From Planctomycetota bacterium (GTDB lineage: Bacteria; Planctomycetota; UBA1135; UBA2386), in NCBI GenBank assembly GCA_016716265.1, contig JADJWQ010000001.1, positions 620,001-684,000 of the forward strand: DNA of 64,000 bases, read 5' to 3'. Of this stretch, positions 19,001-27,689 are shown piece by piece. The translations under genes were made by a program, and so were the position numbers. The notes beneath the pieces are model-generated. The model searched no databases and had not been told where the DNA came from. It worked only from the letters and a program-made list of their open reading frames with translations. Positions within the stretch are counted from its first letter, which is position 1. Each line of letters begins with the position of its first letter.

Positions 19001-19392
19001 TCGCGGTGCCCGACGACTTCACGGTCGTCGGGACCGTGCCGTTGCGGCTCGACCTGGAGTTGCGCACGCGCGAGGTGACGTGGCGGTTCGTCGACGCGAC
19101 CGGTGCTCCGGCCGCGCGCATCGTCGTCTGCACCGCGGGCGTGCTGAGCGGCGTGCGCGCCGACGCCGACGGCCGCCTGACACTGCGCGTCGTCGACGGC
19201 GTGCAGCGCGTCAGCGTGCGCCCGCGATCGCTCGTCGACGACGACGCCTGGTCGCGCTTCACGCGCGACACCGTCGGGCAACCCGACCGCTTCGAGCGCG
19301 TGATGATCGAGCTGCCCGCGTTCGACTCGACCGGCGTCGCCCCCGACGCCGAGCGGACGTTTCGACTCCCGCCGGCCTGGGGCCAGCGCTGA
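16087..19392 (+). CDS. ECF-type sigma factor fused through a membrane segment to carboxypeptidase-regulatory-like domains
   Basis: 1101 aa from a GTG at 16087 (a GTG at 16078 is also possible). Residues about 30-105 are sigma-70 region 2 (APRLLLIAARLAPRAAEDLV, ending PWLTTILARRAARFRRR). Residues about 139-190 are region 4 with a helix-turn-helix (LPAPYREVVHLRVLSG, ASALDRPLATVNSQLHRGL). After an Ala-rich linker, residues about 244-266 form a membrane segment (VKKTLLTAAALLVAAATLV). The remaining 830 residues are a series of beta-sandwich carboxypeptidase-regulatory-like units (GRVVDADGVGLAGVPI; EGIVVDATGQPLAARIAI; GVVRIDGEPAPGTDVVFID). The protein should have a cytoplasmic DNA-binding half and an exterior half. 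No anti-sigma gene is adjacent, so tethering itself may be the control. No frameshift is seen across the junction. Confidence 0.85.
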   Translation: MSRDHDSTERPHDARAARREREADEAFARFVGAGHPDDLAVVFDFAAPRLLLIAARLAPRAAEDLVQQVFVEAIQGAARFEAGRPVMPWLTTILARRAARFRRRAAGDVTADDVADARTGSDPHDAATLQETTAEVAHAVRTLPAPYREVVHLRVLSGLRPVEIASALDRPLATVNSQLHRGLAQLRRRLPAGIASACMAALVGTGLERVAAQVHAAATQAAATTVPAAGATPIATTAIGALTVKKTLLTAAALLVAAATLVTLSPWGGGSGQPGDRGAAELAVTAVPADARAAPGGGDLSASSPPAREALAGIADADQIRVIGRVVDADGVGLAGVPIRSGSFDARLGLPTAPERSTTTARDGRFELIVAERAGFPALVPMRLTIAPPAAADVLGVVTLRAARDLDIGEIHTFAGARVAGSVAGLGGPFTASPDEAPAIDWRRLGEPDELATAEGFSTRTTSRAHPDATGAFATGDILPFGSYEVRVEGHDVLAPPMPITITADTGAIHLQVRPFARPTIEGIVVDATGQPLAARIAIATTGSLPGARAGTVADADGRFELLRTEREPDEQVDVVATLDGYEADRQTLQWGVANARFVLQARAITRVQVVADDTGEPLTDFGLGVTSGDEPLGGRPGLRRVEHHDGGVLLSDRLVGGTFTLQAEPARATGYAAGLRETFDLSVPRDLVLRVPRAASRTIEVVDANGDAVTGAVVQLLEVASDGDLSPGMPVVVPPAARGGPHLVERQRATSGAYGRAEVSGSPQVRHGLRIEHGGFARAVVPYVALGVAEPLRVILSEGGAVRGRVATSAGEPVSGSVYLQSPAHAGPREQLPREARVDPTDGFQSADLGVPLDGGRFTIRHVPPGDWELTLIAKRPGSMFPDIFPIAPVPALRDGESREVDATVAGSADVRGVVRIDGEPAPGTDVVFIDRDPRMPTAECTTGADGSYVATVREGGPYRIALRDRNARWLAVPDDFTVVGTVPLRLDLELRTREVTWRFVDATGAPAARIVVCTAGVLSGVRADADGRLTLRVVDGVQRVSVRPRSLVDDDAWSRFTRDTVGQPDRFERVMIELPAFDSTGVAPDAERTFRLPPAWGQR

Positions 19393-19754
19393 CGGCGCGA
19401 TCGCGAGGACGTCGCACGACCCGATGTGCCCGGTCGTCGATCGGTTGCTCGAGGTCGTGCGCGTCGACCGATTCCGCGGAACGCAGGGTGGGCGGGCCAG
19501 CCTCCGGCATCCCTGATGGGGCGTCGGTGGCAGTGCAGGAAGATCGCCCGGGAACTCAGCCATGGTGGGGTCCATTGACCGAGCGAGTCGGCTGGACTTC
19601 CAGCGAGCAGGGTGCGCAGTCCGCTCCAGCCGGGTGCGGGGAACAGTGCGCGTGACAATAGACGGGCACCGGCAACGAACTCACGCCGGAGGGTCCGTGA
19701 TACGGTCCCGTTCTCCTCGAACCTCTTCAGATCCGTCGCCAGGCCGAGACAGAC
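19393..19754. other. Gap with no recognisable gene
   Basis: About 360 bases follow the sigma fusion. The frames here are shadows without motifs. The region should carry the promoter of the beta-lactamase-fold gene; the stretch near 19700-19750 includes GATACGGTCC, but I make no promoter call. Confidence 0.3.
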
Positions 19755-20969
19755 ATGAGAGCTACCTCCCCCCGGCCCGTCCCTCTCGTCACGGTCGCTC
19801 TGCTCGCCCTGGCCGTTTCGCTGCGCGCGCAGGCCGGCACCGTGGCGAGCCAGCAGCCCTACTTCCCGCCGCGCGGCGAGTGGGCGACCCGCACGCCGCA
19901 GCAGGTCGGCATGAACGCCGAGCGGCTCGACGAGGCCATCGCGTTCGCGGTCGGACACGAGAGTCGTGCGCCGCACGACCTGAGGGAGTTCATCGCCACG
20001 ACCCTGGCCAACGAACCCCACGGCGAGATCGTCGGCCCGGTCGTGGACCGCGATGCGCCCAACGGCTGCGTCGTCCGGCACGGCTACCTGGTGGCGGAAT
20101 GGGGGCCGACGCGGCGGGCCGACATGACCTTCAGCGTCACCAAGACGTACCTGTCGACGGTGGTCGGACTCGCCGTCGATCGCGGGATGATCCGCAACGT
20201 GACGGACCCGGTCTGCGACTACGTGCCGACGGATCACTTCGCCTCCGAGCACAACGCCCGGATCACCTGGGACCACCTGCTACGGCAGACCAGCGACTGG
20301 CGCGGCACGCTGTGGGGCAAGCCGGACTGGGCCGACCGGCCGCCGCGGTCGCTGACCCTGGAGCAGCTGCCCGAGCAGCCGCTGCGCGAGCCCGGTACCT
20401 TCTACAAGTACAACGACGTGCGCGTGAACCTGCTCGCACTCGCCACGCTGCACGTGTGGCGGAGGCCGCTGCCGCAGGTCCTGCGCGAATACGTCATGGA
20501 TCCGATCGGCGCGTCCAGCACCTGGCGTTGGCACGGCTACGACAACTCGTGGGTCGTCGTCGACGGCCTGCAGGTCCAGTCGGTCAGCGGCGGCGGCCAC
20601 TGGGGCGGTGGCATGGTCATCAGCTCGCGGGACCAGGCGCGATTCGGCTACCTGTTCCTGCGCAACGGCGTGTGGGATGGCCGTCGCATCGTCTCCGAGC
20701 AATGGATCGGGATGGCGCGCAGCCCCGGACCGGCGAACCCGAACTACGGCTACATGAACTGGTTCCTCAATACGGCTCGCCGCGCGCCCGACGGGACGGA
20801 GCATCGCCCGTTGCCGCAGGCACCGGCGAGTGCCGTGATGTTCATGGGTGCCGGCAGCAACATCGTCTACATCGACTGGGACCACGACCTCGTCGTCGTG
20901 GCGCGCTGGATCGACGACCAGTTGAATCAGTTCCTCGCGAAGGTCCTGGCCGCAATCGACGAAGCCTGA
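19755..20969 (+). CDS. Secreted serine hydrolase, class C beta-lactamase family
   Basis: 404 aa with a signal peptide (VPLVTVALLALAVSLRAQA). It belongs to the beta-lactamase/transpeptidase-like family (COG1680). The SxxK nucleophile motif is SVTK at about residue 126, the YxN-type motif is probably in FYKYND at about residue 215, and the HWGGG near 288 stands in for the K/H-T-G triad. Length and motif spacing fit EstB-like esterases and D-aminopeptidases rather than true resistance enzymes. It likely acts in the periplasm on an ester or peptide substrate. It appears monocistronic. Confidence 0.88.
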   Translation: MRATSPRPVPLVTVALLALAVSLRAQAGTVASQQPYFPPRGEWATRTPQQVGMNAERLDEAIAFAVGHESRAPHDLREFIATTLANEPHGEIVGPVVDRDAPNGCVVRHGYLVAEWGPTRRADMTFSVTKTYLSTVVGLAVDRGMIRNVTDPVCDYVPTDHFASEHNARITWDHLLRQTSDWRGTLWGKPDWADRPPRSLTLEQLPEQPLREPGTFYKYNDVRVNLLALATLHVWRRPLPQVLREYVMDPIGASSTWRWHGYDNSWVVVDGLQVQSVSGGGHWGGGMVISSRDQARFGYLFLRNGVWDGRRIVSEQWIGMARSPGPANPNYGYMNWFLNTARRAPDGTEHRPLPQAPASAVMFMGAGSNIVYIDWDHDLVVVARWIDDQLNQFLAKVLAAIDEA

Positions 20970-21574
20970 GCCGGACGCTGAGCTCGCGATCCAGACCGAC
21001 GACCACCTGCCGGACGGACACTGCAGGAACACAGTGTCGATCGGCCAGTCCGCAGGGTCGGCCATCCAGCGGTCACCGCAGGACCGACAGCGGCCGCGGC
21101 GCACGCCGGACCACCTGCCTGGCGCGGGTCGCAGCCACTGCGGAGTCGCCTTCGGCTCGCGTGGCACGGAGCGCGGGATCGATCCGGTGCGTGCCACGGA
21201 TTCACGACCATCCGGGCCAGACAGGTCTCCGTCGTGGACCGGCGGTAGCTCCGCGCCCGCTACCTGGCCCACCCGACCGGATCCACAGCCCGGCTTCTCG
21301 ACCGGCTCGAGGTCGAACGGCCGCGCAGACGGACCGCCGCCCAGGCCCCTCGACACGCACGTCGTGTCGTGCAACAGACCGACGTGAGTCCTTGCTCCAC
21401 CGTCCCACGCCCTCCGAGCTGCGCAGCGCGGGCCCGGCGCTTCGGACGATGATTCGACAGTGGCGTGGCACGTCGCCAGGGTTCTGACCGCGGCGAGGAG
21501 TCACAGATCCGCGGTCCTGGCATCTGCCGGTGTGGAGGCTTCTCTCTTCACCCCCCCCCAAGGAGACCGATCCG
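20970..21574. other. Gap of about 600 bases with no recognisable gene
   Basis: Both strands were read. The open frames are proline/arginine/serine-rich shadows without motifs. The only clear signal is AAGGAGA at 21560-21566, 8 bases before the next ATG. A run of nine C residues at 21551-21559 precedes it and may be indel-prone. Confidence 0.4.
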
Positions 21575-22477
21575 ATGACCGAGATGGCCGGACGCAACAC
21601 CGACTCCCGTACCCACGCTCGACCACGGCTGCGCGCCGTGGCGGCCTTCTGCTCCATGGCGGTGCTGGCGTGCCTGCCGGACCTGGCCGTCGCCCAGGGG
21701 GGTGGCGGCAACGTGGTGCAGGCCGACATCGCCGCCGAGCTCACGTTCGCTGATCTTGCCGGGCCCACCGGCGTGACCGGCGACGGGGCCGAATACTCGG
21801 ACGCCAACTCGGGCGAGATGTGCGCCGTCGGCCGGCGGCGGACGATCTCGATGGCGCTGGCCCAGCGCAGCCCCCGCTGGCTGTCGTTGCAGCTGGGACC
21901 CGAGCTGCCGCCGGTCGACGGCGACGACAGCAACAACCCCAGCAACAACGAGTTCCTCGACTTCTTCGCGACCCACGACGTGCCGGATCCCTCCGGTGTG
22001 GTGACCGAGGTGGTCGTGCAGATCGCCGGACGCCACAACGTGTCGGGCCTCGGCTGGACCATCGTCGACGGGGTCCCGTACTGCAATCCGAACCTGGAGC
22101 CGATCGAGCCGACGCCCGGGCTGCCCGAGACCTACAGCTGGATGTGCACCGACGCGCGAATCGACTTCAATTCTGGACCGCACCAGTGGAGGCTCTACTT
22201 CGGCGTGGGCGCCTGGGCATGGACGAACCCCGCGAATTCGCCCGTGCTCATCCACCGCAATCCGGTCACCGACCCGACCGATACGACCGAGCCGTGGGTC
22301 ACCCACGCCCTGCCGTGGTCGACCACGCCGGTCACCAGCGACATCGACGAGCTGCTCCGGCTCGACAAGGTCGTCGGGTTCCTCTACTACCGCGGCACGA
22401 AGAGACAGGACCCGTACCAATACGCGGGTGCGTTCGAGGTGCCGTGGAGCTGCGTGACCTTCGCGCTACCGCAGTGA
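21575..22477 (+). CDS. Secreted protein of unknown function
   Basis: 300 aa. The start is strongly supported by AAGGAGA 8 bases upstream of the ATG. A basic N-terminus and hydrophobic run (AVAAFCSMAVLACLPDLAVA) form a signal peptide. The mature part is acidic and rich in Trp, Asn and Pro (DGDDSNNPSNNEFLDFF; WLSLQLGPELPPV; YFGVGAWAWTNPANSP), which suggests an extracellular beta-sandwich, and it has several Cys residues (MCAVG, YCNP, MCTD, SCVTF) that could form disulfides. I recognise no family. It has no close neighbour on either side. Confidence 0.75.
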   Translation: MTEMAGRNTDSRTHARPRLRAVAAFCSMAVLACLPDLAVAQGGGGNVVQADIAAELTFADLAGPTGVTGDGAEYSDANSGEMCAVGRRRTISMALAQRSPRWLSLQLGPELPPVDGDDSNNPSNNEFLDFFATHDVPDPSGVVTEVVVQIAGRHNVSGLGWTIVDGVPYCNPNLEPIEPTPGLPETYSWMCTDARIDFNSGPHQWRLYFGVGAWAWTNPANSPVLIHRNPVTDPTDTTEPWVTHALPWSTTPVTSDIDELLRLDKVVGFLYYRGTKRQDPYQYAGAFEVPWSCVTFALPQ

Positions 22478-23080
22478 CGGCGCACACACACCGGTCGAGC
22501 GGACTCCGCGCGCGGCTGCTGCCGCGTGTGTAGGAGTTGGCCGGGACGTCGGGTCTTCCAGCTGCCGGACGACGGCACCACGCACGACACCGGACAGGGG
22601 ACGTGCAGAGCGAGTGCGCCGGAGGATCCGCGGGGGCTCCGTGGGCGTTCGCATCGGGCTCCGGCGGAGCCGCATCGACCATCAGCCCGAGGTCGTGACA
22701 GCCTCGACGGCCCCCCGAGTCTCCACGCCTCCGCATCGCTGCGGGACGCGCGGCTCCGCGGGCGGGCGGACTCGAGCGAGGATCGACACGCACGCGGCCG
22801 CGCACGATGCCGAGGAACCCCGCGTCCCGGTGCGGCGGGTCGCGCCGAGCGCAGCGCACCCGATCGTCTCGACACGGCAGCGCCGAAGGACGCCCCCGCG
22901 CGACTCGCCACGCAGAGATCGCGCGCGGCCCGGATGACCATGCCGCTGTCGCAGGCAGTCGCCGCCGCTGCCGGGAGCCGGACTGCATTCGGCCTGCCGG
23001 TCGTCGTCCCGACCGCCGCCCCGATCTAGACTCGGCCTCGAGCGAGGGGGCGTCGCCCCGCCGCTTCACAGAGAGCCCAC
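22478..23080. other. Gap of about 600 bases with no recognisable gene
   Basis: This lies upstream of galU. Translations on both strands are low-complexity shadows. It should hold the galU promoter; a short AT-containing stretch (TCTAGACTCGG) at about 23026 is too weak to call. Confidence 0.35.
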
Positions 23081-23977
23081 ATGACGATCGACCTCGCCGT
23101 GATACCCGTCGCCGGATTCGGAACCCGGCTGCTGCCGCTGACCAAGAGCCAGCCCAAGGAGATGCTGCCGGTCGGGCGGAAGCCGGTCGTCCAGCACGTC
23201 GTCGAGGAGCTGGCCCGCGCGGGTGTGCGCCGCCACCTGTTCGTCACCGGACCGGGCAAGACCGCGATCGAGAACCACTTCGACGAGGACGCCGAGCTCG
23301 TCCAGCGCCTGCGCGTCGGTGGCAAGGAGGAGCTGCTGCAGGAGCTCGAATACGAGAGACAGAGCCGCGAGGTGTTCTACACGCGCCAGCGCCGCCAGCT
23401 CGGTCTCGGCCACGCGGTGCTCTGCGCGCGACCGCTCCTGCAGCAGCAGCCGTTCGTCGTCGCGCTCGGGGACTCGATCATCGGCCTGCATGCGCGATCG
23501 ACGATCGTCCGGCGGCTGATCGACGTGTTCGAGTCCGAGGGTCCCGCGGCGGTGATCGCATTCGAGGAGGTGCCGCGCGCCGACGTGCATCGCTACGGCA
23601 TCGCGAGCCCGCGCGGAGCCGCGGGCGACGTGTTCGAGCTCGCCGACCTGATCGAGAAGCCACCGGTCGACGAGGCGCCCAGCAACCTCGCGGTCGCGGC
23701 GCGCTACGTGCTGAGTCCGGCCGTGTTCGACGCGCTCGCGAGCACCCCACCGGGACGCGGTGACGAGATCCAGCTCACCGACGCGCTGCGCACGATGATC
23801 CGCGACGGCCGACGCGTGTTCGGCGTGCGCCTGCCCGAAGACGAGCCCCGCTTCGACATCGGCAACTTCGAGAGCTACTTCAGGGCTTTCGTCGAGTTCG
23901 CGATCAGCGACCCCGACCACGGCCCGCGCCTGCGGTCGCACGTCCTGAAGCTGGTGGAGGGCGGTCGATGCAGCTGA
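23081..23977 (+). CDS. galU: UTP--glucose-1-phosphate uridylyltransferase
   Basis: 298 aa, the usual GalU length. It makes UDP-glucose from UTP and glucose-1-phosphate in the cytoplasm. The nucleotide-binding signature is at the N-terminus (VIPVAGFGTRLLPLTKSQPK, then EMLPVGRKPVVQHVVEE). VALGDSIIG near residue 125 holds the metal-binding Asp, and a conserved EKP follows (LADLIEKPPVDEAPSN). The C-terminal FDIGNFESYFRAFVEFA is also family-typical. The next gene starts inside the end of this one (10-base overlap), so the two are almost certainly co-transcribed. Some paralogues use other sugar-1-phosphates, which matters given the kinase next door. Confidence 0.93.
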   Translation: MTIDLAVIPVAGFGTRLLPLTKSQPKEMLPVGRKPVVQHVVEELARAGVRRHLFVTGPGKTAIENHFDEDAELVQRLRVGGKEELLQELEYERQSREVFYTRQRRQLGLGHAVLCARPLLQQQPFVVALGDSIIGLHARSTIVRRLIDVFESEGPAAVIAFEEVPRADVHRYGIASPRGAAGDVFELADLIEKPPVDEAPSNLAVAARYVLSPAVFDALASTPPGRGDEIQLTDALRTMIRDGRRVFGVRLPEDEPRFDIGNFESYFRAFVEFAISDPDHGPRLRSHVLKLVEGGRCS

Positions 23978-24987
23978 TCCGCGAGCGCGCCCACGCCCGC
24001 GCGGGTTTGATCGGCAACCCCTCCGACGGCTTCGGCGGCAAGACGATCTCGTTCGCGCTCGCCGACTTCTCGGCGGAGGTCGTCCTCTACGAGTGGGAGG
24101 ACGTGGAGATCGTGCTGAGCCGGCAGAGTCAGAGCCGGTTCGGCTCGGTCCGGGAGCTCGTCCAGGACGTGCGGGCGCACGGCTACTACGGCGGCATCCG
24201 GCTGATCAAGGCGACGATCAAGAAGTTCGTCGAGTTCTGCGATCAGCAGGGGCGGACGCTGCACGAACGGAACTTCGCGGTCCGCTACGACTCGGACATC
24301 CCGCGCCAGGTCGGGCTCGCGGGGTCGAGCGCGCTGATCACGGCGACGCTGCGGTGCCTGATGCGCTTCTACGACGTGGAGATCCCGCTCGAGGTGCAGC
24401 CGTCGCTGGTCCTGTCCGTGGAGACCGACGAACTCGGCATCCCGGCCGGGCTGCAGGACCGCGTCGCGCAGGTGTTCGAGGGCCTGGTCGCGATGGACTT
24501 CGCACCCGAGCACATGCGCAGGATCCGCGGCTACGACTGCGGCGTCTACGAACGACTCGATCCGGCCACGCTGCCGCCGCTGTACCTCGCCTGGCGTCCT
24601 GCCGCGAGCGAGCCGACCGAGGTGCCGCACAGCAACCTCCGCGCGCGCTTCCAGCAGGGCGACCGCGTCGTCCACGCCGCGATGGCCGAGCTGGCGACGC
24701 TCGTCGACGAGGCGCGGCGCGCGCTGGAAGCGGGCGACGCCGAGACCCTGGGCCGCCTGATCGACCGGAACTTCGACCTGCGGCGGAGCATCGTCCCGAT
24801 CGCGCCCGAGCACCTCGAGATGATCACGGTGGCCCGGCAATGCGGAGCGACCGCCAAGTTCGCGGGCTCGGGCGGCGCGACAGTCGGCACCTACGGGGGC
24901 AGCGACGCAGCGTTCGACGCGTTGACGCGGGCATTGAACGCCGTCGGCTGTCGCGTGATCCGGCCGCGCATCCGCACGCCGGGCTGA
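23968..24987 (+). CDS. Glucuronokinase-like GHMP sugar kinase
   Basis: 339 aa starting inside galU with GGAGGGCGG just upstream. The GHMP ATP-binding loop is GLAGSSALITAT at about residues 115-126, and the C-terminal loop is KFAGSGGATVGTYGG at about 296-310. Beyond the superfamily, several stretches match what I recall of plant glucuronokinase: ARAGLIGNPSDGFGGKTISF at the start, YYGGIRLIKA, YDSDIPRQVGLAGSSA, AGLQDRVAQVFEGLVAMDF and NFDLRRSI. That enzyme makes glucuronate-1-phosphate from glucuronate. Translational coupling to a GalU-type pyrophosphorylase would give UDP-glucuronate. Substrate is inferred; a galacturonate or other sugar kinase remains possible. Confidence 0.8.
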   Translation: MQLIRERAHARAGLIGNPSDGFGGKTISFALADFSAEVVLYEWEDVEIVLSRQSQSRFGSVRELVQDVRAHGYYGGIRLIKATIKKFVEFCDQQGRTLHERNFAVRYDSDIPRQVGLAGSSALITATLRCLMRFYDVEIPLEVQPSLVLSVETDELGIPAGLQDRVAQVFEGLVAMDFAPEHMRRIRGYDCGVYERLDPATLPPLYLAWRPAASEPTEVPHSNLRARFQQGDRVVHAAMAELATLVDEARRALEAGDAETLGRLIDRNFDLRRSIVPIAPEHLEMITVARQCGATAKFAGSGGATVGTYGGSDAAFDALTRALNAVGCRVIRPRIRTPG

Positions 24988-25191
24988 ACGACCGGGCGAT
25001 CCCCTCCCGTCCCCGCCGGCGCTGGTGCAAACGAGAGCCAACGCGCGGGTGGAATGGACGACCACGACGGTCGCGCCCGAGGTCGAGTCGAGGTCGGGCC
25101 GTCGGCGAAGACCGCCTGGAACGCGGCCCGGACATCGTCGTGACCGGGCGGCGTCACACCCACGCGCGCGCCGCCCGAGAGCCAGGGCCGC

Positions 25192-25644
25192 TCAGGCCTC
25201 GCCCAGGTTCAGACCGCAGGCAGGACAGCGCGGGGCCGGCTCGAACTTCGCGCCGCAGGCCGGGCAGCGGCCCGGCAGGTCGTCGCCGATATCGCTCGGC
25301 TCGATCGCTTCGTGCGGGCGGTCGGCCCGCGCCACCGCCGCCGACGCTCCGCTGGACACGAGCGCCGACGAGGCGCTCCACAGGCTGGCTGCGGCCACCC
25401 CGAACAGCAGCGCGACGAGGAGCTTCGCGGAGACGAGCAGGAGCTGTCGCGTGTCCAGGTCGTCGACCCGCGCCAGGTAGACGTGGAGTTCGAGGATCTC
25501 CAGCAGGCCGAGCACGACGAACAGCCACAGCGCACGCCGCAGTCGGGGCGTGGCCGCCTCGAGCGGCAAGCAGCGCGCCTTCGCGTACAGCCGCATCGCG
25601 ACCACTCCGAGCACACCCAGCACGGCACACACCGGCAACTCCAT
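25192..25644 (-). CDS. Small membrane protein with C-terminal zinc ribbon
   Basis: 150 aa from an ATG at 25644 with GGGAGG 6 bases upstream. It has about three hydrophobic segments (about residues 5-20, 38-58, 70-90). It ends in a cytoplasmic-type zinc ribbon with two CPACG knuckles about 13 residues apart (CPACGAKFEPAPRCPACGLN). The family is unknown to me; membrane-plus-zinc-ribbon proteins of this size are common and uncharacterised. It lies alone on the minus strand between the glucuronokinase-like gene and the acetyl-CoA synthetase gene. Confidence 0.7.
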   Translation of the reverse strand: MELPVCAVLGVLGVVAMRLYAKARCLPLEAATPRLRRALWLFVVLGLLEILELHVYLARVDDLDTRQLLLVSAKLLVALLFGVAAASLWSASSALVSSGASAAVARADRPHEAIEPSDIGDDLPGRCPACGAKFEPAPRCPACGLNLGEA

Positions 25645-25931
25645 GCGCGACCTCCCGTCGTTGGGGCGCCATCCTAACCCGACGACGGCAGCCGCCCCGG
25701 GGGATCGGGCGCCATCCTCGCGCACGCTGGCGACCGACTCCGCACCGGTGCGACTCGTCGGATGCGGCGGCCTGCTCCAGGTTGCCGGACCGCCGGTCGA
25801 CCGCCAGCGGGTGGGGTCCCGGGCCCCACCCCCGGCCTTTCCCCAGGTCCACGCAAGAAACCGCGCTCGTGCCGCGTTGCGCGGATTCCGACCGGCGACG
25901 CCGGGCGGCACTCCTCCCGAGGAAAACCCCC

Positions 25932-27683
25932 GTGAGCAACATCGGCAGCTACGAGGAACGTCTCCGCGACTTCGACTGGGGCATCGCCAGGCAGGTGCTC
26001 GGCTGGCAGGACGGCGAACTCCTGAACATCGGGCACATCTGCTCGGACCGGATCTGCGCGCGCGGCAAGGGTGCCAAGACCGCGCTGATCTGGGAGGGCT
26101 TCGGCGACCGCAAGGCGCGCTACACGTTCGACGACCTGCGCGTGTGGTCGAACGGGTTCGCGAAGCTGATCCGCGACGACCTCGGCGTCGGCGTCGGCGA
26201 GCGGGTCTGCGTCTTCATGGACAAGATCCCGAGCCTCTACTTCTCGTTCCTCGGGATCCTGAAGGCCGGCGCCGTCGCGCAGCCGCTGTTCAGCGCGTTC
26301 GGCGACGAGTCGCTCGAGGTGCGGCTGAAGAGCGCCGGGACGACCGCGATCCTGACGACCCAGAAGCACGTGAAGAAGGTCCGCAAGCTGCGCGAGCGGC
26401 TGCCGGCGCTGAAGCACGTCGTCGTCGTCGACGGCGATCCGACCAAGGTGCAGCCGGGCGAGACCTACTTCGACGTCGAGCGCGCACCGCGCGTCGAGGA
26501 GTTCGAGTCGTTCCGCGCCGAGCCGGAGTCGCGGTCGGTCATCCACTACACGTCGGGCACGACCGGGCAGCCGAAAGGCGCGCAGCACGTCCACAGCTCG
26601 ATCTGGAGCCAGGCGCTGACGACGAGCTGGGTGCTCGACCTGCGCGACGACGACACCTACTGGTGCACCGCCGACCCCGGCTGGGTCACCGGCACGAGCT
26701 ACGGCATCATCGGCCCGTGGGCGCTCGGCGCGACGCAGGCGGTGCTCGACTCGGGCTTCGTCGCGGAGCGCTGGTACCGCTTCATCCAGGACAATCGCAT
26801 CACGGTCTGGTACAGCGCGCCGACGGCGATCCGCTCGCTGATGCGCGAGGGCGAGGAGCTGGTCCGCAAGTTCGACCTGTCGGCATTGCGCCACCTCGCG
26901 TCGGTCGGCGAGCCGCTCAATGCCGAGGCGGTCGTGTGGAGCCAGAAGGTGTTCGACGGCAAGCCGTTCCACGACACGTTCTGGCAGACCGAGACCGGCT
27001 CGATCATGATCTCGAACTACCCGGGCATGCCGGTCAAGCCGGGCTCGATGGGCAAGCCGTTCCCGGGCATCACGGCGACCGTCCTCGACCTGAAGACCAA
27101 GGAACCGATCCGCGAACCCGGCCGCGTCGGCCTGATCGCGTTCCGGCCGGGCTGGCCCGCGATGTTCCGGATCTATTGGAACCAGGAGGACGTCTACCGC
27201 TCGAAGTTCGCGGGCGAGACCGCCGGCCGCACCCCCACCGAGCTGCGCACCGCGGACGACCTGTGGTACGTGTCGGGCGACCGCGCGAGCATCGATCCGG
27301 ACGGCTACTACTGGTTCGTCGGGCGCGACGACGACGTCATCAACACCGGCGGCCACCTGGTCGGCCCGTTCGAGATCGAGTCAGCCCTGATCGAGCACGA
27401 GGCGATCGCCGAGGCCGCCGCGATCGCGAAGCCCGATCCGGTCAACATGGAGGTCGTCAAGGCGATCGTCACGCTGAAGCCTGGCTTCGCGCCGAGCGCC
27501 GACCTCGAGCTGTCGATCATGAACTTCATCCGGAAGCGCCTGAGCCCGCTGGCGATGCCGCAGGAGATCGAGTTCAAGGACAAGCTCCCGAAGACCCGTT
27601 CTGGCAAGATCCTGCGTCGCTACCTCCGCGCCCTCGAGTGGGGCGAGGAGGCCGGCGATCTCTCCACCCTCGAAGACGACTGA
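25932..27683 (+). CDS. acsA: AMP-forming acetyl-CoA synthetase (AcsA type)
   Basis: 583 aa from a GTG at 25932, with GAGGAAA about 8 bases upstream. It activates acetate or another short acid with ATP and joins it to CoA. Motifs are HYTSGTTGQPKG near residue 204, YWCTADPGWVTGTSYG, VWYSAPTAIRSLM, FWQTETG near 353, GRDDDVINTGGHLVGPFEIE near 460, and KLPKTRSGKILRR near 553 with the adenylation lysine. Length and wording fit the shorter Bacillus AcsA type rather than the 650-residue Acs. It is followed by an acyl carrier protein and an alpha-oxoamine synthase, so its product may be used by them. Confidence 0.9.
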   Translation: MSNIGSYEERLRDFDWGIARQVLGWQDGELLNIGHICSDRICARGKGAKTALIWEGFGDRKARYTFDDLRVWSNGFAKLIRDDLGVGVGERVCVFMDKIPSLYFSFLGILKAGAVAQPLFSAFGDESLEVRLKSAGTTAILTTQKHVKKVRKLRERLPALKHVVVVDGDPTKVQPGETYFDVERAPRVEEFESFRAEPESRSVIHYTSGTTGQPKGAQHVHSSIWSQALTTSWVLDLRDDDTYWCTADPGWVTGTSYGIIGPWALGATQAVLDSGFVAERWYRFIQDNRITVWYSAPTAIRSLMREGEELVRKFDLSALRHLASVGEPLNAEAVVWSQKVFDGKPFHDTFWQTETGSIMISNYPGMPVKPGSMGKPFPGITATVLDLKTKEPIREPGRVGLIAFRPGWPAMFRIYWNQEDVYRSKFAGETAGRTPTELRTADDLWYVSGDRASIDPDGYYWFVGRDDDVINTGGHLVGPFEIESALIEHEAIAEAAAIAKPDPVNMEVVKAIVTLKPGFAPSADLELSIMNFIRKRLSPLAMPQEIEFKDKLPKTRSGKILRRYLRALEWGEEAGDLSTLEDD

Positions 27684-27689
27684 TCGCCG

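Noticed and set aside
15769..19575. 1268-codon minus-strand open frame
   Set aside because: It lies entirely antisense to the sigma fusion gene, is rich in Arg, Asp and His, has no motif, and is a typical shadow of a high-GC gene.
19755..20969. Antibiotic-resistance beta-lactamase
   Set aside because: The SxxK and other motifs fit the broad esterase/peptidase-like class C family; nothing points to resistance.
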